Source: Rutpela maculata
Lineage: Eukaryota; Arthropoda; Insecta; Coleoptera; Cerambycidae
Assembly: GCA_936432065.2 (NCBI GenBank)
Contig: OW386287.2
Coordinates: 79,797,804 to 79,861,803, forward strand
DNA: 64,000 nt
Direction: 5' to 3'
Under the pieces are notes generated by a model. The model was not told where the DNA came from. It did not search any database and saw only the letters and a program-made list of their open reading frames with translations. Positions 10,946-22,096 of the stretch are shown here, piece by piece (the first letter of the stretch is position 1; the number at the start of each line of letters is the position of its first letter). Position numbers and translations under genes: made by a program.

Positions 10946-13900
10946 TCACAAGTAAAAAGAGAGAGGTCGATAACAGGTCGATATCTTGCCCCACAATGAC
11001 ATAACATAACACAACATTTCTTCACAATGGTTTGTACAGTTAACAAGTCGCACAGTGGGAAGTTTTTCGAATAATGCCAAAATTTATATATACATGTGCA
11101 TTAAAATTAAAATTCGTAAGTTTTTTACTCGCTATGCACTTCGCCTCTTTAAATTATGAGTTTTTTTTAGGTTATTTACAAAAAAAATGGTGGCCAATGG
11201 AGCTAAACAGACACGATTCGTGTTCAGCACATCGAAATACATATATGGGTTACTCAATGGAGTACCAGAAAAACGCTACTTTTTTTATTTTGTGTGCCTG
11301 TGTTATTAATACTACAGCAGTTTCAGTTGCAGATGCCGCTCCTGTAGTGTTTATGAAGAATACGAAAGTAATGTTTCCACTTATAAAGTTCCATGCCGCT
11401 GCGGTTGCAGTTCATATTCCGCAGGTAGATAACCAAATTTTATCTTGAACGACAACCGCGGCGGAATTACCAGCGGATAGCCAATGAAATTGTAGTTCAT
11501 GGAGAACAAAACAAATCGTCACGGGACTTACGCGTGAAGCGCATGCGTGAAAAACATTCTAGGACAGCAACAGCAAGAGTTTATAAATGACAAATTTTCG
11601 TGAATTGCAACTGATACTGTTGCGGCAACTCCAACTGCAACCGCAATTGCAGCGAAAAAGTTTATAAATCCGACTTACGATTTACAGCCACCAGAAAGCT
11701 GAAAATTTGTACTTCACTGCAAAGTTCTGCAATTATCTCTGTCCCTATTGCCGGTACGCAGTAGTCATTATCAATATTGTAGATTGTAAAATTTTCTAAA
11801 ACTACTATTTATACATTTTTGTTCCACCGTCAATTGTTTAAAAATTACAGTAGCTCGAAGTTATGCATATACAATTTAGCAAAAGATGCAAATTAATTAT
11901 CATACCAGGCGTTGCCCAATGCCCATCTTCCGGCAACTTAATTAGCCAATACTCTGTCATCCCTACCCATGCAACTTCTAACTTTAGCTCCTTTTCGTCT
12001 TTTTCCGTTTTTCTGTTTGTAATTGTATGTTATAGCTTTTGCTACTGCTTTTCTCATTTTAAATTCCTTTCCACTGCCATGATTTCAGAATGATTCATAG
12101 AATTGTTGAAAACATTTTAAACAGAAAATTGTGCTTCATAATTTAACCGCAAGAACTTTCGCATTACATGAATAGCGATCCCTGGCCGTCAACGATACTT
12201 TTATACATATTTTGCAATAAAGTCTTTTACATATATTAATTATCTTGTCTGGCCTTGTCTCGTTCAGCCTTTCCAGCCTTTCAATTGCTACGGCTTCTCG
12301 CACCATGGATGTCTGGCTGGCCTCAGTACGTGTGCTTCGATACGAAAATGCTTCTTATTATTTAATTTAAAATAAAGTTTAATAGATTGATCTGAATTGT
12401 GCTGCTTGGTGATTTTTAACTCACATTTAAAGCATGGCGTTGACGTCGTCATCCAGCTACTAAACGAATGATCTTTGGTCTGTCCTATATTCGACCTCAC
12501 TTTGGAATCATCAAGCATTGTCGGAAAGTATTTTGCTCTCAATTTTTTGTACGCTCAATAAGATATTTCTTCGAGACTTTGTATACTTAAGGCATAGTAC
12601 ATGGCACTTCCTGAAAGTCCCTTATCGATGATCACAACCTCAGAACCTCAGATCTAGTAAATTTCACCCTTCTGCTAAAGTTATCCCTCATTTAAATATT
12701 TATTATTATTAAATTAGTGTTTATTATTTATGAATTTTTTTATTTTATTTTAATCAGAATCAACAAGGTGGTTATTCATTATAGAGCGACTACAATAGAA
12801 ATAGTAAATCTTTACGCTTATAAATAAACACAGAACTGAGAGAATTCTGTTGTTTTTACTCGATGTAAATTGGAGTAACCGCCTGAATGAACAAGGAACG
12901 ATAAGTATGCAATACAATGTTCAGCTCGGGACACACTATTAGCAGTAAATTCTCTTGGCCTGAGTTACTACCCAATTTGTATATAAAAGGAAAATATCTA
13001 GGAGAGGTGTCATTGCACTTATATATAATAAAAAAAGAAGTCAAGCAAAAAAAATTAGTTACGTTTTAAGTTTTTGTTGGTATTTAAATTATTTAAAAAA
13101 TATATTATTCCATTGCAAGCATTGGCAGTTTCACGTTACAATGTTTTAAGGCAATGTAATAAAAGTTTTATATAATATATGTGTATATATGTAGAAAATG
13201 TACCATGCCTACGTTAGAGATCTTGAATAACTGATGTATATACTTTTGTATTAGAAAATGCCAATAAAACAACCAAGTATTAAGTAATAAAAATTACCGA
13301 AAATCATGGAAACTTACTAATAGTACAGTAAGTGAAGCTTTTAAATCCCAACTCGAAAACGATGTAATGAATTTCCAAATTTTTTTCTTCAACATGCTTC
13401 ATAAGAATCTATATTGTCATTTTTCCTGCTTTTTGGTTGGGAGTTGTCGCAAAAAAATATAAAAAACAGAATCTGAGAGAGAATCAAATTATAAGAAAGA
13501 AAGGTCTTATACACTTTTTTGCTAAAATGCATATTTTTCGAGATATTGCGAACGGAAAATTGCAATTTTCATCCCCTAAAATCAGTATTCCTAGATGTTT
13601 TTTTAAAATTACTCGAAAAATCTGGACTTAAATTTAAAAATGCAAGGGTACAAAATTAAAGCTTTTACGAAAACAAATCGTATGGTTTTTCTTCTTTTCT
13701 CTCCGTTGTTTAGTTTTGGAAATATGGCATTTTCAAAATGGCGCCGAAACGTTCAGAAAAAATATACGACGTTAAAATCTAAAATTACTCAAAATCTACA
13801 ACTATGAGAAACATTTTTATTCTTATAAAAATTAGAGATATTAAAATTTTCTTTCGATTGAGACATATTACGACATTTTATAATTAAAACTAAAAAAGTT

Positions 13901-14058
13901 ACAAACAAAAAAGTAGCGCATTTAAATATTTAGGCGCCATCTTTTTTTAGTCTTATTGCTTTAATTTCTTATTAATTCATTTTTTTTTAAATCCTTTTAG
14001 ATATTGTTAATGCATATTATTACTAACATGCTCAATTTTTCTAGAATTTTTAAAATAA

Positions 14059-15456
14059 TTTTTTTTTTTTTTTTGTGAACCCGGCATCGACTGCTAAGGT
14101 CATTAGCCGTGGTTATATTGTTTTTTGAAACATTTGTATTATTTCGCCTTGTAGTTTACAGTTTCAGATTTTATAGAACAGGTTACAATTTTTAAGGTAC
14201 GTAAGTAATTTTTGTATTTCTATGTCGTTAAGTATGTCTTTAATTGTATTTTTTAACTTCGTTCTGTCTCGTTCTATTGTATATCTCGGACAGGTCAAAA
14301 GAAAATGTTCGACCGTAAGAAGTTCGTCACATTCTTGGCATCTGGGAGGTGGTAGTAGATGCATGGCTGTTAAGTTCGTATGTCCTATTCTTAGTCTCTC
14401 GATAGTGACTTGTTCACGTCTTTCTAAGTTCCTAGGTATTTTCCAGGGAGTTATTGATGGTTGGATGTGTTTTAAAGCCGTGTGTTCCCTATTCCAGGCA
14501 TTTTGCCATTCAAAATTTTGCCTTTTTTTCCATGTGATTATCAAATCTTCTGGGCGGATTTTTATCTCTCGTGTCCATTCCATCTGAGCTGCATGTCGTG
14601 CTTCTTGGTCTGCCACTTCATTTCCGTGAATACCCACATGACTCGGTATCCACATAAAGATTATATTTTTATTTGTTATTTTTAATTCGTGCAGCAAAGT
14701 TAATATTTTTAGGACTAATGGATCTTTTATTAGTCTGTTTTTTATCGAAGTTAAACTGCTCTCTGAGTCTGAACATATAATAAAATGGAGGTCATTAGAG
14801 TTTTGACAGTAGATCAAAGCCTCTTGGATGGCATGCAGTTCAGCTGTAAACACTGACGCATCAGGATGTAGAGACCATGATTGGTTTCCACCTGGGGTAA
14901 CTAGTGCACTTCCTACACCATCCTCTGTTTTAGATCCATCTGTAAACAGTTGTTTATATTGTCTGTATTTACTCAGATGTTCACTGAATGTTTTCCTTAA
15001 TATTCCGTTTCCAATATCACCCTTTCTGAAACATTTCATATGAGTATCAATTATTGGATGCGGTAATCTCCATGGAGGTATTGTCGAGTATTTGTATGCC
15101 ACAACTTCAGGTAATTGGGCACCTCTAAGAATTTGCTTAAAGCGATATCCTGCCGGTTTTGTTATTGTAGCATGCCCGTCGTATATTTCAAATTTGTCTT
15201 CAAAGAAGAGTCTTTGATTTGGGTGAGATTGTTGTGCCCATAACTTGGTTCCATAATTAAGAAGTAGACGGTCTCTTCTTAGGGTTAAAGGAGGAGTATT
15301 TGCTTCAACGCACAATGCAGTGTAAGGGCTTGTTCTAAATGCACCTAGAGCCAGGATGAGTGCTGTCCTCTGTATAGAGTCTAAGAGTTTTAGGTGGGAC
15401 TTTCTAGCTGCTCCATATACTACCGAACCATAGTCGATTTTGCTGAGTATAATAAT
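14059..15456 (-). mobile_element. 5'-truncated non-LTR retrotransposon (Jockey/I type)
   Basis: On the minus strand the element ends in a poly(A) tail, seen as 16 T at 14059-14074. Before it comes a short 3' UTR (14075-14163) and the C-terminal part of the pol ORF. The coding frame stays open up to about 15456 and then stops matching, which marks the truncated 5' end. A clean target duplication was not found in the AT-rich flanks. It lies antisense to the host gene. Confidence 0.8.
14164..15456 (-). pseudogene. Non-LTR retrotransposon pol, RNase H end
   Basis: This is the last part, about 430 residues, of a retrotransposon polyprotein; the endonuclease and reverse transcriptase core are missing. 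The upstream end reads ILSKIDYGSVVYGAARKSH, the usual thumb region after the polymerase. The RNase H domain follows with its acidic residues visible: LFTDGSK (near 14945), FTAELHAIQEAL (near 14845), ICSDSESSL (near 14775) and WIPSHVGIHGNEVAD (near 14640). The C terminus has a CQECDELLTVEHFLLTC zinc-binding pattern (near 14330). The 383-codon stretch from 15315 has no stop, so the insertion is fairly young or conserved by chance. It is non-functional by truncation. Confidence 0.85.
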
Positions 15457-16098
15457 TATTTTTCATTCTGTACCCATTTTCAATAATGAAAATTTTCTTA
15501 ATTTTTTGTAAAAAATCGGGTTTTTGAAAATTGCCCAGAAAATATTTTTTTATAAAAAATGGTAAGAGTAAGAAATGAAGCTTACAAAAAACAAATAGTT
15601 TGGTTTTTTTATTATTTTCTTACGACAAACTGTTCCAGAGATATAAAGGTTTAAAGGTAGCACTTGAGCGCATACGCAAGAAAATTATGTATTTAAAATT
15701 GAAATATCTCAGAAACTATAAGATTGATAAAAACATGATATAAGAATGAAATGAAGCTTATAAAGAAACGAATAGTTTGAGTTTTTATTTGTTTTCCTAC
15801 GACAAACTGTTCCAGAGATATGACAGTTTGAAATAATGTTGAAACTTTTCAGTTTGTACGCGCATTTTAAATGTCTATAGTAGGCAGAAAAATAAGAAAT
15901 AGCCATCTATTTTTCGAGGAATATGCAGAAAAAGCGGGTTGCATTGCACGTTAGCATGTTTTAGAGTGCAGATTAAAAATGGTATTTAATTAGTTTACTT
16001 AATGGTATTATTTGATTTATTTATAATAATCTGTATTTTTAATAACTATACTCTGCTGTGTCCATTTTTAATACACCATTTTTTTTAAATAAATTTAG

Positions 16099-16490
16099 AC
16101 CTCATAATCATATTCAGCGACCTAAAAAACATAAGTATATGGATATTCGTCAATTTAGAATAATTATTAATTTTCAAGTATTTAAGGGTGCTTTCAACCC
16201 TTAACATTTTCATTTTTCCTATGTTTTGACCTCAAAATCATATTCAGCGACCTCAAAACCATAGTAAGTATATGAATTTTGGTAATTTTATTCGCAAAAT
16301 TAGAAGACATTAATTATTCAGTATTTAAGGGTGATTTCAACCCTTAATATTTTCATCTCGTAACTTTTGACTTCACAGTCATATTCAGCGACCTCAAAAA
16401 CGTAAGTATATGAATTTTCGTTAATTTATTCGTAAAATTAGAAGAGTTATTAATTTTTAAGTTTTTAGGGGTGGTTTCCACCCTTAAAAA
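16099..16490 (+). repeat. Three-unit tandem repeat of about 130 bp
   Basis: Units starting near 16099, 16225 and 16369 share catattcagcgacct, then 'aagtatatg', then 'tttaagggtg.tttc..accctt'. Each unit ends in a small hairpin made from aagggtg and accctt. It lies at the right side of the 13323-16642 foldback. Confidence 0.7.
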
Positions 16491-17067
16491 TACTTAAAAA
16501 TAAAAACAAGGTAATGCGACAATATAAATTTTGATGTACGTATTTTATAAAGCATATTGCAAAAAAAAAAATTAAAGAAATTCCTTTCATCGTTTTCGGG
16601 CCGGGAATTTTACCAATTTTACTACTGCTTAGCTTACTGTACTATAAATTCATTCACAATAATATACGAAGTATTACAAAAAATCTAGCGGAAACATGGT
16701 TCATATTTCAGAACTACAACATTCCCTAATAATTAAATTATTGGTAGTATTGTTATAGATCTAAATATTACTATGTAGTGAAAATGCATCCAATAACGCC
16801 AATCCAATGTATACGTCACCATCTACATGGGTGTATTAATTGAATAATGAACTAAGAAATTACTTAGGACTAAATACCAATGAAAATATTGATTACAATA
16901 TTATTGTGAGAGATAATACGAAGATCGATATCTTGGGAAACACTGATTATTCCCACGATTACTTAATCACAATGAGTAAATTTGGGTTCATATCTATTAT
17001 AAATAATTTTACAAGGTAAAAATTGTTATCTATAAACTTTGAAAAACCGCTGCCCAAGGAATCACTA

Positions 17068-19513
17068 CTTCCACATCCAGATTTTCTATTCAAGTCACTC
17101 ACAACGAAAAAACTTTGTATGTGGAAATAATTGTTTATGGAACTTAAATAATATAATATTTGAAATCCTCTACCCCAAAAACCTATAAAACGATACCCTA
17201 CATCAGTAGAGGGGTGAGGGTGGTGATAGGGGGGTGGTAGTGGGGGTGGATAAGGTAAAAAAATATTTTGAGGTTTCTGGTCCTTGTACACACACTAAAT
17301 CACAATTGTTTTTCATCCCATTTAATAATGGGGTGGGGGTGGTAATGGTAGCTAATGCCAAAAATTTTTTTGAAATCTTAGCTTCTCTTGTATATACTAA
17401 AACTAAATACCGATTTTATACCTGCTTGATTTACCTATCTACCCCAAATTTACCCTAATTTAACCCCCAACCCTTCGACGGAACAAGATGAAAATATAAT
17501 CTAGTTCCAGATCTCGTTAAAGTACATTAGTACAGTACCTAGAGGTAAAAAATATTCAAAACTTCGGAATAATGTCATATTGAACGGATTTCGTTCATTT
17601 TTGGCAGTATAATAGTAAATGCTTCACAGAAAAGTTTCTATATTGTACGGGGGCTTGCTAATTTATAGGGGGTGGCACTTAAAAAATATATATGTTTATT
17701 GGAGCTGAAGTAGAATCAAATTTTAAGAAAAAAAGGTTCTATGAAATTTTTCACATAAATTTATAGTTTTTAAATTATAAGGACTTCAAAATTGCGATTT
17801 TAGCTTAAAACAAAGGTATTTCCAAACGGCTTTCGTCAAGTATCTCGAAAAGTATTACTTTATCGAAAAAATGTTACAGACCAATTACAGAAAGTACAAA
17901 TTGGGAATTAATTATATTTTTTGTTTATTGATGCAAGGTTAATAATTTCGGAGATATTTAAGTTTACATTTGGCATCCAAGTGTTCATAAGATAATTATT
18001 TAGAGTGAGAGTTAAATCTCAGAAACTGTGACACCTACGTCAAGGATGCTAATAGGTAGAATAATAGATTAGTATTTAAGATTTCAACTATTTTTTTATT
18101 TGTTTCTGTAGCTTAAAAAACAAAGAAGTTATGACCGAAGCAATGTAGGTCTACACATTTTTTTAATAACATCGTCGCCATTTTGTTACTGTAATTAGCC
18201 AGTAATTAAAAAAAAGGAATTTCAAACACTGTTTCTCATTAATATATAGCATGACGTAGATGCTCAAATTGGTTTGTATACAGCACTTGCTTTAGAAAAA
18301 AATACAGTTTAAACTATAAAGGTTTTTTCAATAAAACGTAATTTTTTTTCCTTTTCCAAATATATCAATAAATATTAGTTTTACTGAAAAATGGGTAGAG
18401 ACCAAAAATAAAGCTCATAAACGGATAATGAATTTCGTTTGTTTATTTATTTACATAGATTGAATAGTTTCGGAGATGTGAAAGTTTACAAATGGCGTCC
18501 GAGCGTTTATAAGACGAAAAATGCAGTTTAAATGTTAAATATCTCAGAAATTGTGACACCTACGTCACGCATGCTCGGAAATGAAATTAAAGACAATTAA
18601 TTTCGCTCTCAAATAATTTTTTACTCGTTCCTGTTGCATAAGAAATAAAGAAGTTATGACGGAAAAATGTGCGTATTTATATTTTTTATATAAAAATGTC
18701 GCCATTTTGTTACTCTAATTAGCCAGTAATTTAAAAAAATTGTCTCAAATACAGTTTTTCATTAAGATGTAGCATTACCTAGGTTCTCAAATTTTTTTGC
18801 TCATTTGCATTACAAAAAAAATGCAGTTTAAACTTTAAAGGTAATTTAGAAACACTTGGATACCAAATATAAACTTAAATATCTCCGAAATTATTAATTC
18901 TACATCAATAAACAAAAAATATAATTAATTCCCAGTTTGTACTTTCTGTAATTGGTCTGTAACATTTTTTCGATAAAGTAAAACTTTTCGAGATACTCGA
19001 GGAAAGCCGTTTGGAAGTACTTTTTTTAAGCTAAAATCGCAATTTTGAAGTCGTTATAACTTGAAAACTATCAATTTATGTGAAAAATTGCATAGAACCT
19101 TTCCTTTTCAGCTCCAATAAATATATATATTTTTTAAGTGCCACCCCCCGAGAGGGGGTGGCATCCATCCCCTATAAATTAGCAAGCCTCCGCACAATAT
19201 AGAAACTTTTCTGTGAAGCATTTATTATTATACTGCCAAAAATGAACGAAATCCGTTCAATATGACATTATTCCGAAGTGAAAACCTCTAGTTACTGTAC
19301 TACATATTGTGTACAAAATTTCAAGTCAATATGTTAAACGGTTCAGAGTAAATGTGCGCACAAAAAAAGTTACAGACAGACCACCGACAGACAGAAATTT
19401 TTTTTCGCTCAAACTTAGAATCTCGACGTTTCATGACATTCTAAGCCTATTTAAAAAATAAAAATTTTTAAAAATTTTTTTTGTCGTTACTATACTTCCA
19501 CTGGATGTGGAAG
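17068..19513. mobile_element. TA-flanked foldback element, 2.4 kb
   Basis: The ends are cttccacatccag (17068) and ctggatgtggaag (to 19513), with TA at 17066-17067 and 19514-19515. Long arms (about 17560-17990 and 18850-19285) are inverted copies. They share ttcggaataatgtcatat (as its complement on the right) and the block around accaattacagaaagtacaa. The loop holds a direct duplication of about 530 bp, seen twice as 'tgacacctacgtca' (18028, 18558) and 'gtcgccattttgttact' (18173, 18706). There is no transposase. Confidence 0.75.
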
Positions 19514-20091
19514 TAAAAATGTACTATTTACCATTTTCCAGTTATACATCATTACCGCAAAACTCTTCTACTCTTCTCACACATCTGTACAGGATGACTT
19601 CAACAAAACAAATTAAATTTCTTGGCACTATTCTGGTCATTCTGGATAATCATTCAAGATTGAATTTACATAATAATTATGTAATAAAAGAACCACATGT
19701 ATTATGTGAACTCAGACACTTATTGCAAAATATTTTAGATATGCAAAATAAAAAAGTATTTTACTACAGCCTAGACGAAAGTCATTGATTAGGGGTTGGG
19801 GAGGAGTATCAAAAACATGTTTAAGGCATTTAGAAATCATACAAAAGCAATTCCTTAGAATAGTGCTTCATTTATTCTATCTTGAATCTGAACTATTAGA
19901 TATTAGACAACTGTTTTTCGTTACAATAAATACTAGATAATGTATAAATAAAAACAAATTACTTACCTATGAACATACTATAATCACTGGAAAATAAAAC
20001 AATTCTTTTAACCCGCTGATGTTAACACTCTGGCATAAACATACATTATTTAATTAATATACAAACACTGAATTATTTCATTTGCAAAATA

Positions 20092-21196
20092 GTAGATTGT
20101 CTGATGCAACCAGATTAGTTCTCCGAGTTCTCGAGGATGCTGAACACCGTGGCGTGGCAGAATTTCTCGTTGGGGTGACTCCCCCCCCCCCCGCAAGCTG
20201 CCATAAAACACTCCCAAACGGGGTCAAACGCGTATTATAATTGTTTGAGGGACTCTCACTTGGTGATCCTTCGTTTTCGAGGATGCTGAATATCGTGGTG
20301 GTGGCAAAATTTCTCGTTGGGGTGACCCACCCCCGCAAACTGCGAAAAACAACCCCCAAACGGGGTCAAACGCGTATTATAATTGAGGGACTTTTACTTA
20401 GCCCCCGTTTCCGAAGAAGGTGATGGTGGAATTCCTCTCCGTGGGTGGCCCGTAAATGGCCAATAACAACCCTCCAAAGGAGTGAGAGTGCGTTCTCAGC
20501 ATACCCTCGGGCAAAGCTTCCACCCCCTTCGTTTTTGAGGATGCCACACACGAAAAAGACATTAAGATGTCACCTCGATCTCGTCAATAACGTAGTAGTC
20601 TTCATTTACTGTGCAGCTAAGAAAGATGAATGTATATTTTTTGTACATATTTTTTGGGAAAAATAGGTTTATATAATAATTGAAACATCTGATTTATTTA
20701 ATCTAATATCTAAAAATCTCGTGTCACAGTGTTTGTTATCGAACTCCTCCGAAACGGCTTGACCGATTTTTATGAAATTTTTGGTGTATATTTGGTAGGT
20801 CTGAGAATAGGTCGTAGGCTATTTTTTATGCCCCTAGGTGATAAAGGTGGCCCTATCGAGAAATTTTCTTTTTATTTTTTGGACAAAAATTTATAATTTT
20901 TAGGGCAAAACGTTTGCTGGGTCAGCTAGTTATAATATATTATATTAAATATTTTTATGGAAGGGATGTTTTTCGCCATTGAGGGGGTGAACGGATGTCA
21001 AGCACTCGATTCGTGGTCCTCTCCGTGTTCGGCAAACGGAGGATCAATAAGTTAGATTCCGTGAAACATTATCAATACATTTTTGACCTCGTTTGGAGGT
21101 GGTTTTTGGCCGACGAGAAATTCTGCCACCACCACTACGGTGTTCAGCATCCTCGAAAACGGGGGGAAGAACTACTTTGGCTGCATCAGACAATAG
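20092..21196. repeat. GC-richer inverted repeat with internal tandem units
   Basis: The block attgtctgatgcaacc at 20092 returns inverted near 21196. Next to it, the block around cgaggatgctgaacaccgt returns inverted near 21150. On the left the block is repeated in tandem (about 20130-20250 and 20277-20385, sharing aaacggggtcaaacgcgt). A run of 12 C lies near 20179. A Helitron-like element has inserted in the loop. Class unknown. Confidence 0.55.
20702..20929 (+). mobile_element. Short Helitron-like element, 228 bp
   Basis: It starts with TC after A 20701 and ends CTAG before T 20930, the A/T insertion pattern of Helitrons. Twelve bases before the end is a hairpin, gcaaa-acg-tttgc. The start (ctaaaaatctcgtgtcac) and the end (gggtcagctag) resemble those of common insect non-autonomous Helitrons. 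There is no coding capacity. Confidence 0.65.
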
Positions 21197-21541
21197 TCGG
21201 GTTTTTCGGGTATTTTTTCGACTCACACAATCCACTAAAATAGTTATTAAAGGTAGATATGAATGTGAATGTGTGTGTGTGTATGTGGGAATGTTTTTAG
21301 TGAATATTTTATTATTATTCGTTAGAGATATAAATGTAGTTAAGCTTCAAGTTATTTTGTTAAATCATGCAAACAAATTTTAACTTCTGTAAGTTATTTA
21401 TTTATTGTTTATTTACCGGTAACCGATTTCTATTTACTTGTATTTTACTTATGTGTGTTTGCTTGTTGTAAATAAATAAATATTATGATTACTATTATAA
21501 TAATTATTATTATCATTATTATTAGGGTCACTTTTTTTTAG

Positions 21542-21967
21542 GTTTATGGAACGAGAAAAGGATGCCCTTATTAACCGCGCAAATAGTTTAAAGCGAGCTA
21601 TACGAAACTTAGTCGAGCATACAGAGCAAGTAGTCTACGAGCAAAATAGACAATCAACTTCAGCAATACCAACTGTAAAAATATCTTTAAGTTGCGATTT
21701 AGATAAAACCGAAGTGATGAAAATGGACTCATTAAAAGTAATGCCCACGATAGAGTCTGGCGGAAGTAGCGACGTTAGTTCCTGCCCGTCACCAACAAGT
21801 TCCATTTTAACCGCCAGGTTAGCCAATATCTCCCCGATGCCGGATATCAGGAGGGATTCCGCTTTCGGAAGTGACGATACGGACCTCCTGACACTACCAG
21901 TTCCGGAAGGGTTTGCGGACAGCAGAAGAGCTAGTCAAATTCAACAACAACAACAGCAACAACAAAG
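21542..21967 (+). CDS. Diacylglycerol kinase eta, spacer exon 2 of 6
   Basis: The acceptor is ttttttttag (AG 21540-21541) and the donor ag|gtaata (GT 21968-21969). One base completes Arg from the previous exon, then FMEREKDALINRANSLKRAI leads into a helix with VEHTEQVVYEQNRQ. A Ser/Pro-rich stretch follows, with SGGSSDVSSCPSPTSS and a likely phosphorylation-type cluster RRDSAFGSDD. The exon ends in a run of Gln encoded by mixed CAA/CAG (about 21942-21965) just before the donor. This charged helix after RRTSR is a strong landmark of insect DGK eta in my memory. The M at 21546 is internal, not a start. The region is a linker outside the kinase and accessory domains, expected to be disordered and regulatory. 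Confidence 0.9.
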
Positions 21968-22096
21968 GTAATACTTTTATTCAGTGAATATATTAACTAC
22001 CTAAAGAATATTTAAATCTGTATAAAATATTAAAACAATAATGATTTTATTATTATTTATATATTTTTATTTATTTTATAAAGTATCTGAACTATA

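Larger units (their letters stand above)
13323..16642. mobile_element. TA-flanked foldback element split by a retrotransposon
   Basis: The ends are gtacagtaag (13323) and cttactgtac (to 16642), with TA at 13321-13322 and 16643-16644. The arms share cgaaaacgatg and the following gaatttc block (about 13360-13390 and about 16570-16605). Inside are diverged direct repeats around 'tccagagatat' (15650, 15810) and a three-unit tandem repeat (16099-16490). A non-LTR retrotransposon occupies 14059-15456. No transposase of its own is seen. Confidence 0.65.
1639..21541 (+). other. Intron (19.9 kb) with a dense transposon graveyard
   Basis: The donor is gtgagt and the acceptor lies after a T-rich tract (ctttttttag), with a codon split 2+1 across it. 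Its contents are listed separately: a foldback repeat (2113-3765), a nested TA-element (4300-8209), a hAT foldback (9760-10384), an Academ-like relic (10440-10945), a foldback with a non-LTR insertion (13323-16642), another foldback (17068-19513), and an inverted repeat with a Helitron (20092-21196). In 8210-9759 I see nothing recognisable. The same holds for 10946-13320, where short ORFs at 11074-11448 (+) and 12288-12542 (-) match nothing I know, and 11310-11660 is rich in GCA/TGC triplets. Confidence 0.8.

Noticed and set aside
11074..11448. 124-codon + ORF with Ala/Val-rich end
   Set aside because: No domain, no splice or promoter context, and the Ala/Val part comes from GCA-rich sequence that continues outside the frame.
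12288..12542. 84-codon minus-strand ORF
   Set aside because: No motif I recognise and no splice signals at its ends; left unassigned.
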